DNA from: Harmothoe impar
Taxonomy: Eukaryota; Annelida; Polychaeta; Phyllodocida; Polynoidae
Direction of reading: 5' to 3'
DNA length: 64,000 nt
Assembly (NCBI GenBank): GCA_947462335.1
Contig: OX381714.1
Coordinates: forward strand, 22,602,618 to 22,666,617
The position numbers were made by a program, and so were the translations under genes. Positions 15,777 through 27,843 of the stretch are shown here, piece after piece. Positions within the stretch are counted from its first letter, which is position 1; every line of letters begins with the position of its first letter. The notes below the pieces were generated by a model. The model ran no database searches and had not been told where the DNA came from. It worked only from the letters and a program-made list of their open reading frames with translations.

Positions 15777-17738
15777 GTAAACCTAGAGTCAATTAGCATC
15801 TGCGGTAGACCCCTTTACTCTTATAAGTACACGTGGGATACAATAATGGTATTGCATTGTTCTGCATGATTTGGATCTTGGTCGCATGTGTGTGTGTGTG
15901 TGTTTGTGTGTGTGTCAAGAACTTTAAAATGAGATATTATAAGCTAAGATATTCCCAGTAGTCTTGCGGGAATAGTATCTCAAACATGAGTTGTCATCTA
16001 TAACTGAAAATAATAGATAAGCTCTATTAAAGTACATTGTATTCAACGATAAATACAAAAATAGATTAAAAATTCTGATTTATCAAACATGACCTTAAAA
16101 AAGAGTGACTTATTAATATAGTTATGAGTACCTGCTGAAACTCCCAAGAGACGTGAACCAAAGTGCTCCGTTTGGAAAATGAAATCGTTTCCATGGCAAT
16201 CAGAAAGTGTCACATGTGCTAATTTCCATTTCCATTCCCCATATAAAATATTAAATTCAAATATGGAATAACTCTGAGAAAACTACTGTATTCTCTGTCA
16301 TAAAGTACTCTAAAGCTTAATTTGGTCTATTTTTCCATAGTTTTGTCCTCCTAACTCCTGGTGATTAAAACCGGAACTAAAAATCCGCCCCCCCCCCCAA
16401 CTGCTGGTTTTCTCAGGACGGGTCACATATTTTTAATCATAGATTCACTAGAACTTCCTTTCATAGGTTGTGGTAACAATCTAATTTTAGGTTTCATGGA
16501 CAACCCAATGTCAGGTCAATTGGCAGGGATTTCTCTGTTCTCATTCATTGTTGCTACGGTGACGGAAAGTAAAGTCTTTTTGATATGGTAGTAGTATAAT
16601 TATAGCTTAGTTTCATGGCTATTTCTTAGATATCTTGAGTTAAAGAATCAACTGGTGAGTGTTGTAGAGCCCTAGTTTCCCAAGAGATGGCGCCCTGGGC
16701 TGCGTTTGCCTTCCCCTCCCATGCTATACCCAATATCCCCAAGTGAGAATTGAGTCATGCATGTCCTGTTTGGTATATTTACAGACCAGGTCACGTTTAC
16801 ATACCCCTGAACCTACATCCACTCCTATTTAGTTAGTAGACTGCTGTCAGTACACCATAAGGTACCCCAGACTACACTCACCGTCATAACATCACAGATA
16901 GTGAGACGCACCACACACAAGTTACACCACATAGAAGACACAGCAAGGTAATCCATGAGCTTACTTTCTGAAATCAAATCAAATATAGATTTCATTAAAC
17001 AGTTGTAGGAGGATAGTGTGGCTATAATTTTACTCTCTGCCTTATATTTTGTCTACTTTACACTACAGTTGGCTGAGACAACTAAGGAAATGGCCAGACT
17101 GTATTTTACATACATGGCTGTGTGTGGATTGAGCACACTCTACTACTGTGAGTGTTAGTCAGATATGATACCTGTGACTCGCTGCATACATATTATTGAT
17201 ATTATGGCGCCTTGGACAATTACCCTGTCCTTGGATTATAACAATTATACAGCAAGTCACTGGTACCATATCTACTATGTATCTTAATATTCTATTGTTT
17301 GAACTAATTCAATATGGAGCATATGTATGACTCATTGTCCACTCTATCATAACTGGTGTATTCTCTCGTGGTATCCTTTATCAATACAATACCAAATGGC
17401 ATCATTATCTTCTGACACTGGTTAAACATATTTCGAGGATGAATAAGTCTTTCTTTTCGCCAGTCTAAATTAACATGCAGGATAATACTTTACATCATCT
17501 AAAATACAATTAAAGAAGATGATTGTCTTAAAAAAGCTGAGCCTTAAATCTCCAGAGTTTCTTCGTGAGGCTAAAGAAGTGCTGTCTATTTGTTGGTGTC
17601 ATTGCAGCACTTGGTAGTTATTCACTAGTGCTGCATTCATGTACCATCTGATCCCTATGCTATTAACCCTAAGCATATTGCTTTAATTTACTTTATGCTG
17701 TACCTTAGTACCATACCTACCAGGTAGTACAGCACGAG
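15777..17738 (+). other. Upstream region of the N-acetyltransferase gene
   Basis: Contains a TG microsatellite at 15888-15916 and another dispersed ~60-bp motif copy at 17604-17660. A possible non-coding first exon ends at about 16946 (GCAAG|GTAATCC). An acceptor CTACCAG at about 17722 lies just before the start codon. These splice sites are inferred from motif only. No other gene seen. Confidence 0.4.
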
Positions 17739-20473
17739 ATGTCGGATGAGAACACCAAAGTGACAGTGCGGCCTGCACGTCATGAGGACTACCGCGCTGT
17801 CATGGACATCAACAAACACGTGTACAAAGGTGCCGACTACCTCCCTGACATGTACCATCACTACATACGACACCCCCAGGCACACCCCTATGTTGCTGAA
17901 CTTAACGGCAAAATTGTAAGTGCAGGATTGTTATATATAATGCCTATTGGGCCTTGCTGGGGCGGGCCCTGGAGGTCTTGTGATGTTTCAACTTCATGTT
18001 TTGATATAGCCATTATCCGGGGCCATTATACACATATGACTTCCAAGACCAATATTCACATTTTAGTAGTTCTCAAAGGTTTGGGAAATTTAAGCTTTTT
18101 CTAGTCCACTGCATCACTAAGATTATAAGCTTTGATTTGATACCAGATAGAGCAATATTTGTCAATTTCGAACCATATTTCTCATTACAAATTTGCAAAA
18201 GTAAAACTTCTCCAAACCATGATCATGAGAAACCGTTATATTTTTGGAGTGGCCTTATAAATTAAGGCAGGGTTACTTGTTGGCTGAATGCCGGAGGTTT
18301 AGTAGATAGTGAACCTGTCATCTTCTTCAGGTGGGGTTCAGCATTGGCTACCTGCTGGAGGTTTAGTAGATAGTGAGCATGTCATCTTCTTCAGGTGGGG
18401 TTCAGCATTGGCTACCTGCTGGAGGTTTAGTGGATAGTGAGCATGTCATCTTCTTCAGGTGGGGTTCAGCATTGGCTACCTGCTGGAGGTTTAGTAGATA
18501 GTGAGCATGTCATCTTCTTCAGGTGGGGTTCAGCATTGGCTACCTGCTGGAGGTTTAGTAGATAGTGAGCATGTCATCTTCTTCAGGTGGGGTTCAGCAT
18601 TGGCTACCTGCTGGAGGTTTAGTGGATAGTGAGCATGTCATCTTCTTCAGGTGGGGTTCAGCATTGGCTACCTGCTGGAGGTTTAGTAGATAGTGAGCAT
18701 GTCATCTTCTTCAGGTGGGGTTCAGCATTGGCTACCTGCTGGAGGTTTAGTAGATAGTGAGCATGTCATCTTCTTCAGGTGGGGTTCAGCATTGGCTACC
18801 TGCTGGAGGTTTAGTAGATAGTGAGCATGTCATCTTCTTCAGGTGGGGTTCAGCATTGGCTACCTGCTGGAGGTTTAGTAGATAGTGAGCATGTCATCTT
18901 CTTCAGGTGGGGTTCAGCATTGGCTACCTGCTGGAGGTTTAGTAGATAGTGAGCATGTCATCTTCTTCAGGTGGGGTTCAGCATTGGCTACCTGCTGGAG
19001 GTTTAGTAGATAGTGAGCATGTCATCTTCTTCAGGTGGGGTTCAGCATTGGCTACCTGCTGGAGGTTTAGTAGATAGTGAGCATGTCATCTTCTTCAGGT
19101 GGGGTTCAGCATTGGCTACCTGCTGGAGGTTTAGTAGATAGTGAGCATGTCATCTTCTTCAGGTGGGGTTCAGCATTGGCTACCTGCTGGAGGTTTAGTG
19201 GATAGTGAGCATGTCATCTTCTTCAGGTGGGGTTCAGCATTGGCTACCTGCTGGAGGTTTAGTAGATAGTGAGCATGTCATCTTCTTCAGGTGGGGTTCA
19301 GCATTGGCTACCTGCTGGAGGTTAGTAGATAGTGAGCATGTCATCTTCTTCAGGTGGGGTTCAGCATTGGCTACCTGCTGGACGGAGGACAGAGGATAGT
19401 GTCTGTGGCTGGCCGCACATCGCCCAGTGCCCAGGGACGAGGCATCATGTCTCAGCTCATTCATGGTACACACAGTTACACCGCGCGGCTGTTACCGTCC
19501 CATCCACAGCTCACCACCAGGGCCTTCACCTCTGGTGCTGCCCTGCACTATGAACAACTGGCTAAGCGGCTACCAGGCACCACCATCAGGGACAAATGGG
19601 TCAGTAAACACATGCAATTTACATCAAACTTCGTTAAATGAGGTAACTTGGCCAAACATTATTACATTATTGCCGTGTAGAACTTGTGATAACAGGTTTT
19701 GAATATGTATCTCAAGAATAAAACAGAGCAGAAAAATGTTTCTTTATATGTTAATCCAGGTTCTTTATTTTGATAATAGTTACCAATTACATAGAATCAA
19801 GTGTCTATGATAATATCTGATTATAGTCCACCATGGAAACACCACATCTTAATACATTACACTTCTGACTTAGTATTTGATGCATTCTTTATTCCAGTAC
19901 TTTCTTGCTTACAATGTAAATGGAGACACTTACAAAACCAGAAATGCAGGGCTATCTCAATTTGATGGAATTGACGTTAAGCAGTGTTCACATGATGATG
20001 TGGGTGATGTGCTGCGTGACACGCGTGCTATGGCTGCCCTGTTTGGGGCTGACAAGTACCTGGTGTGTCTGTACAGCTGGTTCCCGCTGCTGCTCACAGA
20101 GGGCAGTCTGCTCCACATGGCCAGGTACAGCGTCCTCATGACGACCAGGGACCCCGTGACAGGGGCGTGCCGCGCCCTCAGCTACAGCTCCCTCAGTAAG
20201 GTGTCCTGCGGGCTCCAACTGCGCCTCCACATGAAGCACACGGGGGTGGACGCCCGCACCGTGGCCGCCCACGTCATGGCCCACCTGGTGCACGCCAGTA
20301 AGCTGACCCCTGCAGGCCGCCTGGTCTGTCTGATCTCACAGCTCCCACTCAACACCGACTTTGATGCTCTCTGCAGTATTCTGAATCCGCTAATGGATGT
20401 TCGTATTAACACTGGGTCAGATTATGGGGTCCTGGTGCACCAACAAGTGACTGTAAACCAAGCCATGTTGTAA
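17739..20473 (+). CDS. GNAT N-acetyltransferase, Hisat/NAT16-like
   Basis: Predicted acetyl-CoA-dependent N-acetyltransferase. Three coding exons: 17739-17915, 19354-19599, 19898-20473, joined in phase 0 at both junctions (donors ATT|gtaagt and TGG|gtcagt; acceptors ttcttcag and attccag), 332 aa. The N-terminal GNAT fold starts TVRPARHEDY; the acetyl-CoA motif A is Q86-G-R-G89 in exon 2 (SPSAQGRGI). The rest, about 190 aa in exon 3, is the less conserved C-terminal half usual in histidine N-acetyltransferase/NAT16-type proteins. That family makes N-acetylhistidine in some animals; the substrate here is unknown. Exon 3 is notably GC-rich. Odd feature: intron 1 is swollen by a 64-bp tandem repeat that duplicates the exon-2 acceptor. 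Confidence 0.85.
18294..19383 (+). repeat. 64-bp minisatellite carrying splice acceptors
   Basis: Seventeen tandem occurrences of TTCTTCAG|GTGGGGTTCAGC. The GTGGGG starts lie at 18331 and then every 64 bp to 19291, with the last at 19354 after a 1-bp loss. The last copy is the true start of exon 2. In the other 16 the reading frame after the acceptor runs V-G-F-S-I-G-Y-L-L-E-V and then hits TAG. Units are nearly identical (A/G variation in AGTAGA/AGTGGA), so amplification is recent or homogenised. Each unit also contains a donor-like GATA|GTGAGC. Confidence 0.95.
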
Positions 20474-22115
20474 TCATGATGACACTATGTAACAAAGGTC
20501 CCATCCATCTCACTGACTGCCACCAAATGACTGCCACCTAACTGACTGCAACACTGATACATGCTACCCAAATGACTGCTATTGAACTGACTGCCAAATA
20601 ACTGCCACCCAAATGACTACCACCCAAATGAGTACCACCCAAATGAGTACCACCCAAATGTGTACCACCCAAATGAGTACCACCCATGCCATGTCATTTG
20701 CACAACAACACTGTAAAATGTTGGTAAACCCACACCCCACTGCCATCAAGGCTATGTCGTAACCATGATAAAATAGGCATCAACTGGTCTCCCACCGTCA
20801 GAGCTGCACACCTATAAGACCTATACGTTGGGTCTGACTTAGAGTCTTGGTATGGTTAACCAAATACTGACTTACTCTCGTTCCCAAATCCTTCTGAAGG
20901 AAGGCTCTGGTAACTGCCAAATGTTGGGATTTTGCTGGGTCTGGGCAACCCCTGCTGGTAGGCTGGAACCAGCGAACAGGAACAGGAAATGGAACCAGAA
21001 AGGCTGATGGTAAATCTACCTAAAACTACCATCATACATTCTGGTTCCATTTCCTGTTCCTGTTCGCTGGTTCCAGCCTACCAGCAGGGGTTGCCCAGAC
21101 CCAGCAAAATCCAAAGTTCAAGGTCATTTGGCTGTCCCCAGAGCCTTCCTTCGGAAGGATTTGGGAACGAGAGTAATACTGACTGGGCAGTGATAAGTGC
21201 AGGGGACAGGTTTGGAGAGGCAGGGAAAGACTACACAGGCAATAATTACCACCAATTAAGTGAGTCGATATGGCCCCACAGTAAAGTCTGTGATGTTGGG
21301 TGTGTAATGTGTGATATCATATGGAACTACTTTTAATTTGTCTGCACCTTCTAAATTGTGATTGGCAGAACTTTTACTTCAATGCCTCCAAGCACACATG
21401 GTAGTGTGGTTCAGGCCACGCTTGGGGAGTCGTTCCACCCTCCTAGTCTCGACTGCCATGTAGGGTGTGGCAGTGTAATCAAACTATTGGCAGAGGTTAT
21501 ATTAATTATTGCTTATTCTCTCTATTGTAATCTACCTATTTACCAAATGTAATTTTACAATAAGAGTGAAGGCGTGGCAGCCCTACTGTTCTGTAAATTG
21601 TCAAATAATCAGTCGGTGCACAATGACTCATAATGCTGGCAAATCCATGTGATATAATACCATATCCGGACAAATATATTTTATAAAACTGTAATGGATA
21701 TGCATAAACAGATAAAGGTCTATTGTTATTCTCTTTGCATCCAGTTCTTTTCAGCTGGAGGATTATGTTTCACATGTGCATGCCTGTCTGGGAATACGGG
21801 TTCAATATGAATAAAAACCTATCAATCCCAGTGTCCCAGTGTCACATTTATTGAACTGATAAATGAGCTATGATGAATACTTGGGTGTATATTGTATAGG
21901 ATTACCTTCAGTGCACAGCATAGATACAGTTCCAATGGAAGTTATCTAGGTCCATAGGAGTCTCAATCAGGACACTACAAATACAGGTAATATTATTGGT
22001 CTTATTTCAATTTTTTTCTATAATCCTCTTTAGGGTGGGACAAAAATTAGAAACATGACTTATTTCAATTCACATCAGAATTGTTACCGGCATGTTTCAG
22101 ATCTTTTGGGGGCTT
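20474..22115 (+). repeat. 3' flank homologous to the 3' flank of the transporter gene
   Basis: Starting at the stop codon, the sequence parallels 51500-52845 in order: AACTGCCACCCAAATGA-type short repeats (20500-20690), GCCATGTTGTAATCAT, the CGTCAGAG block, GGACAAATATAT, the AGATAAAGGTCTATTGTTAT block, CTTCAGTGCACAGCATA and GGTCTTATTTCAATT. Copies are diverged and each has private insertions. This is either a long dispersed repeat placed after both genes or an old segmental duplication. Confidence 0.65.
20872..21175. mobile_element. Near-perfect 304-bp palindrome
   Basis: TTACTCTCGTTCCCAAATCC at the left pairs with GGATTTGGGAACGAGAGTAA at the right, with arms of about 140 bp around a ~30-bp loop. 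Inside the arms CTGGTTCC, AGGAACAG and CCTGCTGGTAGGCTGG recur. It is an insertion private to this copy of the duplicated 3' flank. No coding capacity. Confidence 0.7.
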
Positions 22116-22610
22116 CCATGGATGAGGGGGTCTATTTTCTGAAAAAAATGCGTACATAAACCCTTTATTTTAATGCGTACACGAACTTTAGGGGGGTGGG
22201 GTGATCAATTTCTGTAGAAAATAATACTTTATGGAAGCCCCCTTTCAGAGACATTTAATTACTCACAGAGATTTTGTGGTAGGAAGATGCAATAAAGTAA
22301 GTCAGCATAAAGTTTACGATTATGAATCATGTACAGGTAGTGATACCTCAAGGGCAGCAACAAGTTCATATTTCACCATATCATCAGGTCACCATGCAGG
22401 TGTAAATTATCTTCACTTCAGGTAGTTACGATGGGATATATTTGATCCTTTTTTCATCATAAATTCCCCTTCGCATACATATAGGCAGGGTCTACACATC
22501 CAAAATATCAATGCTAGAAGTTGAAAGGGATACCAGATTACCCTTCCGATTTGTGACTATACAAACATTGATGTGGCCTGCAAATTCATATCTTAACCCT
22601 TTGAAGATGG
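22116..22610. other. Intergenic before the Gypsy insertion
   Basis: Includes a short inverted pair (GGGGGCTTCCAT near 22110, ATGGAAGCCCCC near 22230), possibly a small MITE. No gene. Confidence 0.4.
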
Positions 22611-22639
22611 CATGTGTAGGGGCATGATATTACATATTA

Positions 22640-22741
22640 TAAATACTACGCTGGTCCTAGGCAATGATAATAACACAAGCAATATAGTCTATATGAGTTT
22701 TGGCGTTTATTGCATATCCTTGCATGTCCAATGCATACCGC
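22640..22741 (-). repeat. Ngaro split direct repeat B2
   Basis: 102 bp, matching 22910-23011 with very few differences (for example CTACGCTGG against CTACACTGG). Outer end of the element next to the Gypsy LTR. Confidence 0.85.
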
Positions 22742-22770
22742 TAATAACAACATAATAATAAAAAGAAAAA

Positions 22771-22909
22771 ACTCAGCGGGTGTATACATGCTTATGGCAG
22801 ATCCTTTGTGCGCGTCCAATCTGGCGCGAACCGGTACCTAAACTCTCCACCAGGTGGCGACAGTCACTTGCATTTATAGCGCCATAATGCTATACATTAA
22901 TGCCCACAA
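22771..22909 (-). repeat. Ngaro split direct repeat A2
   Basis: About 139 bp, matching 27844-27982 with two differences seen by eye (GTGGCGACAG/GTGGCAACAG and CATTTATAG/CATTAATAG). It abuts B1 directly at 22910, the junction expected for a circular recombination intermediate. Confidence 0.85.
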
Positions 22910-23011
22910 TAAATACTACACTGGTCCTAGGCAATGATAATAACACAAGCAATATAGTCTATATGAGTTTTGGCGTTTATTGCATATCCTTGCATGTCCA
23001 ATGCATACCGC
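22910..23011 (-). repeat. Ngaro split direct repeat B1
   Basis: 102 bp, nearly identical to 22640-22741. Lies directly after the end of the tyrosine recombinase gene. Confidence 0.85.
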
Positions 23012-23047
23012 CAACGGCCAAAATGAAATATATACTATGTTGGAAAG

Positions 23048-24037
23048 TTAGTCTGAGACATATGCCTCTGGATTGAGGAAGATATCCTTCACTATCCGCT
23101 TGTCCAATCCAATCTTTGAATCTATAGAGCGACTGAGATAAAATAGGACACTCATCGACTTCCAGTCTCCCAGGTTTTTAATGTCAATCAATGAGACCCC
23201 ATGCTCGGCCAACAAGCTGGCCCCACCTCTGCGCATGGAATGAGATGACATTTTGACAAGGTTACACACATTGCACAGCTCCAACAACCTCTTGCTATAC
23301 CACTTGTAGGTTCCCCTGACAAACCTGCCACATGACATATAACCTACTACCTGTGAGTCAAGTGATGGATATTCCACCATACATAACAATAATCTCAAGA
23401 ATCTACACACACAAAATATAGACCCTGGTACTGGTACAAATGGAATCAACAAGACCCTCTCCCCGAAAGATATTGTTTTAGTCCTGCGCACAGACACCCC
23501 CACCCCCCAGGATTCCCACTCTAGGTCCTTTAGCTTAACTGACATGTCTGACTCTACAATGTTAGATTTTCTAAGCAACCCCCTGAACCCCAGTAGAACA
23601 GCCACCCAGAAAGCCACGTCCTGACCCACGGACATATCTAATGCATTAAACATGGCAATCAAATCCCCAAGGGTAGCCGGTCTAGCTTGTACCGTAACAT
23701 CACCTAACGTACGTTTGATACCCCGTAATGTAATGACTAACTCAAATTCTTGGGAATCCACATGGGGGACACCAAACATGTCATGGAGAATCCATAACGC
23801 CCCCAAGTATTGTGTGATTGATTTGTATTTCAGCCTATCTGCCAAATGGACCACATACAACAGGGCCATTTCTAGTGTAGCTGGCAAGGGTTCTCTATAA
23901 TCAAATTCCACACAAAACTCGAAATAAGATCTCCATTGAGAAGCTCTGGTAGATTTAGAGTTGTCCGACATCCACTGTGATTGGAGGACCCGGAGTTTCT
24001 TTCTGAGCGACTCACCTGAAACAGCACAACCACTCAT
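23048..24037 (-). CDS. Tyrosine recombinase of the Ngaro-type element
   Basis: 329 aa, intact. Integrates the element's circular DNA copy. Catalytic residues of the tyrosine recombinase family are visible: Arg in FRGLLRKSNIV (mid-protein), the H-x-x-R box HSMRRGGA, a Trp in GDWKS, and the Tyr in LFYLSRS about 35 residues after HxxR. GLLRKSNIV is close to the DIRS-family signature (RKSN). The ATG overlaps the end of the RNase H frame in another phase, the usual DIRS/Ngaro overlap. The N-terminal half has the SAM-like DNA-binding region typical of phage-type integrases. Confidence 0.9.
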   Translation of the reverse strand: MSGCAVSGESLRKKLRVLQSQWMSDNSKSTRASQWRSYFEFCVEFDYREPLPATLEMALLYVVHLADRLKYKSITQYLGALWILHDMFGVPHVDSQEFELVITLRGIKRTLGDVTVQARPATLGDLIAMFNALDMSVGQDVAFWVAVLLGFRGLLRKSNIVESDMSVKLKDLEWESWGVGVSVRRTKTISFGERVLLIPFVPVPGSIFCVCRFLRLLLCMVEYPSLDSQVVGYMSCGRFVRGTYKWYSKRLLELCNVCNLVKMSSHSMRRGGASLLAEHGVSLIDIKNLGDWKSMSVLFYLSRSIDSKIGLDKRIVKDIFLNPEAYVSD

Positions 24038-26423
24038 TAAATGAGGGAGGGAGTGAGCCTAAACTCCTAGAGTCTGACAGTCTGGACAAATAATCAGCTA
24101 CTGTATTTTCTTTTGTGCTAAACCATTTAGAAACTAGCTGGATATTATACTAACAGCACCTCCAGAATAACTCCCGAAGCCACCACATGGCCTTCACACT
24201 TTTCGACCTACCGGTACTAATCATCCACTTTACCTGGGTATTATCCGTCCAGACAGTTATTTTTGAATCCCTCCAATTTTCACCCCATCTCTCAACAGCT
24301 GCCAGGACGGGCCACAGCTCAAGTAGATTAATGTCATCTACCGGATCATAGTCAGATGGCTCCTTTGACCAATGATGGTCCAAGAACGAAGCACTATCAC
24401 CCTGACTTTCCTCAACCCAGAATCCTGCCAGCCAGTCCCCATCCCATCTGGCTCCAAAACCTGACATGGATGAATCAGTCTCGAGTTTGACTTTAGATGT
24501 ATGGGAAGACTGAATAAACTTAGCCTTACCATTGAAGAGTTCACAAAAGTTCTTCCACCATACAAGATCTTCCTTCATCCATGATGGAATGTGGACCATT
24601 TTTTCACTATCTGGCAGATAACGAATCAGATTGATAATACGTCTAGAAAACGTTCTGCCACCCCTCACCACCTGACTAGCATGGGCTAAGTAGCCTGCTA
24701 ACACTTGAAGTTCCTGCTTTTTACAACAACTTTTTTGCTTGAATTCTTCTACCAACTGTAGGGTTTTTTGGACTTTATCCTTTGGAAGTCGCAACTGCAT
24801 TGCCAGGCTATCAAATTCGATACCTAAATACCTAACTACTTGGCTTGCGAATACCACTTTTTTCCATGCTATATGAAATCCCAGGCTGCGCAGAATTTCC
24901 AACAACACAGCCTGGTTGTTTCTACACTCTTCTCTAGTTTCACCAATGACAAGGAAATCGTCAAGATACCCGTAAACCCTGTGAATATTTCTACGTTTTA
25001 GGCACCTAATGACAAACTAATGACTTAATTTGGTGAAAATGAACGGTGCACATTTCAGACCAAAAGAAAGGGAACAATCTATAAAGTACTCGTCTTTCCC
25101 TTCCAATTTCCAAGAGAAACCTTGCTTGTCCCTGTCCCCTGGGAAAATAGGGACAGATCTGTAGGCGGCACTAATATCTACTACAGAAAAAAAGCATCCT
25201 GGGGTCATGTCCTCTACAATATGATCCACCTTTACATACTGGAACTTAGCACAAGTCGTTCCCATATGATCATTGATACTCTCTTGAGTAGGCCCTGGTT
25301 TCCCCCTACTGCAGTCTGTGATGGGTCTGATCGACCAGTCAGGCTTATGTATTGCCCCTAAGGAATGTACACAAGTAGGCCTATCTTTTACCTTGCAAAC
25401 TTTGCCACACAGCAATTCCTGCCTGACTAACTGGTCCATTTTTACCTTAGCCTTACCAGTTGTAATAGAACTATAATTAGTCCTACAATACGACTCATCA
25501 AAATCCGCATCCACAATCCTGAATCCTTCGCTCACCCCTTTGAAAATAAATTCTCCTTCAGGGTCAGGTCCCCCCTCATGATTGAAACACTCATCGAAGA
25601 AAACACATGGGTTTAACTGTACTTGAATACCTTCCAACCTGTGTCTCCCTGAACATTTTTCCCCACAGGGGCGGTCATAAACTACCCCATTCCTAGTCAC
25701 TGACGGGATAACCGAAGGCAAACTAACCCATATGGGTGAGCGATAATGCAGAGACTTGCCTTTTTCGCCGCTGCTTGACCACAACTGCACGTAACCATCC
25801 TTACAATCACTGTCCGAGTCCACCTCGACATCCTCACAGTAAATACAATTGTCCAAACCATGGGATTCACACGATACAAACGACATTTCAACGCCCGAAT
25901 CCACACTGTCATCATCTCCGCCTTGCCCGCCGCCATCTTTGCTCGTGACGTCACCAGTCTCGCGCAAGTTCTCGTCCCAACTCTCGCGCTCCTTGCTGCC
26001 CGCGAGATTCAAAATGGCCGCGCCCACAAAAGGGGCGTCTCCCACCGAAACACCTTTACCGCAACCGGATTTAACCATATTACTCTCTCCAGACTCCAGA
26101 TTCTCACTGACGAAACCCAGGTCAGGCTCCTCAGGTGAGATACAACCAGAAAAAATTGGAAAAAGGGGATGCTCCGCCCCACAACCTTCAGGAACACTGA
26201 CATTCGGGCGTCCCAACCTCCGAGAGAGGCCACCCTCAACGCATACAGACTGACCTGCCACGCCCCCTTCCTCGATTAGGTGGGCGGTACCAACCAAAAA
26301 TTTGTTTACCTTATTCGAACAATTTTTATGCAATGCACCTAATATCCCTTCCTGACTCGGAACTAATCTGCCTTGAATGCCTGCCTGGCCTAGATCTAAC
26401 ACTCCCCCCTCTACCGTAACCAC
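24019..26423 (-). pseudogene. RT-RNase H polyprotein of the Ngaro-type element
   Basis: One reading frame on the minus strand with two internal TAG stops (25017-25019 and 24150-24152). The N-terminal ~290 aa are low-complexity/acidic. RT begins near 25330 with KPDWSIRPITDCSRG, then SVVDISAAYRSVPI (motif A), SFGLKCAPFIF (motif B) and, after the first stop, YGYLDDFLVIG (motif C, YLDD). RNase H follows with KLETDSSMSGFGA, LLELWPVL and VWTDNTQV, and after the second stop ADYLSRL. The first stop replaces one residue inside the RT between motifs B and C, so no full enzyme is made. The final codons overlap the recombinase start. Confidence 0.85.
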
Positions 26424-26441
26424 AGGAGGAGCTGCCTCATC

Positions 26442-27811
26442 CTATTCCTTTTTCTTTGGCTGACACTCCATCACTGCATGGGGCCCTTTGCACTCTTGGC
26501 ACACATGGGCATATTTACAATCATAGAACCTACACCCTGACTCCCTGTTGAAATCAAAGCAATAATCGGTCCTCCTACCGGTACCATAGCTGTTACCATA
26601 ACCCCCTTCATAGTAACTGTCACTGTACCCCGTGCCCGGCCTACCATACCCCCTGCCTCGGAACCTGCCTCTACCACCTCTGCCTCTACCTCTGCCTGAC
26701 TGTCTACGACTATCCCTCATCTCCTTGGGTAGTACCCCCTCCAGGCCTATCCACCTGGTGAATAGCCTCTCGTCGCCATAGCAGAACGTATGGATCCCAA
26801 ATTCCTCACCCCTCTCTCTCATGGCTAAATCATAATCCATCAAGCATTTCTCCTCATATATCTTTACCTTGTCGGTCAAATACTTGACATGTTGGGCATA
26901 ACAATATGCATCATCTACACCATGCATCATGAAACTTTCTACCAAGCTCATACTTGCTGATATTATATCATGGATATTGGGGGATTTTGATCTATCACTG
27001 TGCATGTGTGGAACCAAATCAAAAGTAATCAACTCACGCTTTGCTGATTTTTCTGATAGGAAGACCAGCTGTTGACCGTTGACTCCCTGGACTCTCGAGC
27101 CTCCTTGGACCACTGATCTTGAAGGAACGCCGCGCATCAAGTCTGCCGGGGTGAACCTCTGCCCTTTCAGCGGGTTGGAGTGCACCCAGCAACGCCCGGA
27201 GGAGGTCCAGTCCTTGGTTGTGCTGTGCGTCACCTTCCTCGCCTTCTTCACCGGCGCCAGCGCCATCATCACCGTCGTCACCGACGTCGCCCTCCTCGTC
27301 ACCGACGTCACCCTGGCCCCATGCCAGAGATGCCAGAGGGGTCATGTACCGTTGATCTAGAAGATGCCTGCGTCTTAGGTTGGGCCTTAGATTGGCCCTT
27401 TGGGTGACGGCCTTTACCACCGGCTTGCGTGCCACCGGCTTGTGCGCCACCGTCCCCCAGCCCCAGTCCCTGGACTAAGGTCGTCAGTAACCACATCTGA
27501 TCCTGCATGACTCTCCTCGACGCTTGCATCTCCACCACCATAGCTCCCACAGTGCTGTCATCAAGGTGAACTGGTTTAGGAGAGTCTTTTGCACCCACAT
27601 ACTCCCGGGAGTCATCCTCCATTTTTTGAGAGTCAATGTACAACCGCCACCCTTCTCCCTGAGCGTCTTGTGCCTTGCTGTCAATCGCAGCCTGCTTTGC
27701 CGCAATCACATACGGACATGGTTTTCCTCCTTTGAGGATGTGAGCCTCCTTGCATTCGCCACATTTCTGCAATTTTCTCTCCATGACGTCTGAGTACCAC
27801 CACCGGTACAC
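26442..27811 (-). pseudogene. Gag-like protein of the Ngaro-type element, broken
   Basis: Minus-strand frames 27811-27308, 27450-27034 and 27311-26442 carry parts of one protein. The first has a CxxC...H/C motif (CGECKEAHILKGGKPC). The last has an RG-rich stretch (GRGRGGRGRFRGRGYG), a CCCH-like finger (FDFNRESGCRFYDCKYAHVC) and a C-x2-C-x4-H-x4-C-like end. The frames cross over in a GACGTCGGTGACG-repeated segment at about 27240-27310, where indels are likely. Nucleic acid binding is expected of a Gag. Confidence 0.65.
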
Positions 27812-27843
27812 AATGGGCCTTCAGTACCACAATCGACGTCTTC

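Noticed and set aside
18294..19383. Direct repeats resembling a CRISPR array
   Set aside because: 64-bp units are contiguous with no unique spacers, and the genome is eukaryotic.
25849..26253. Plus-strand frame of 134 codons
   Set aside because: Antisense to the N-terminal low-complexity part of the Ngaro RT protein.
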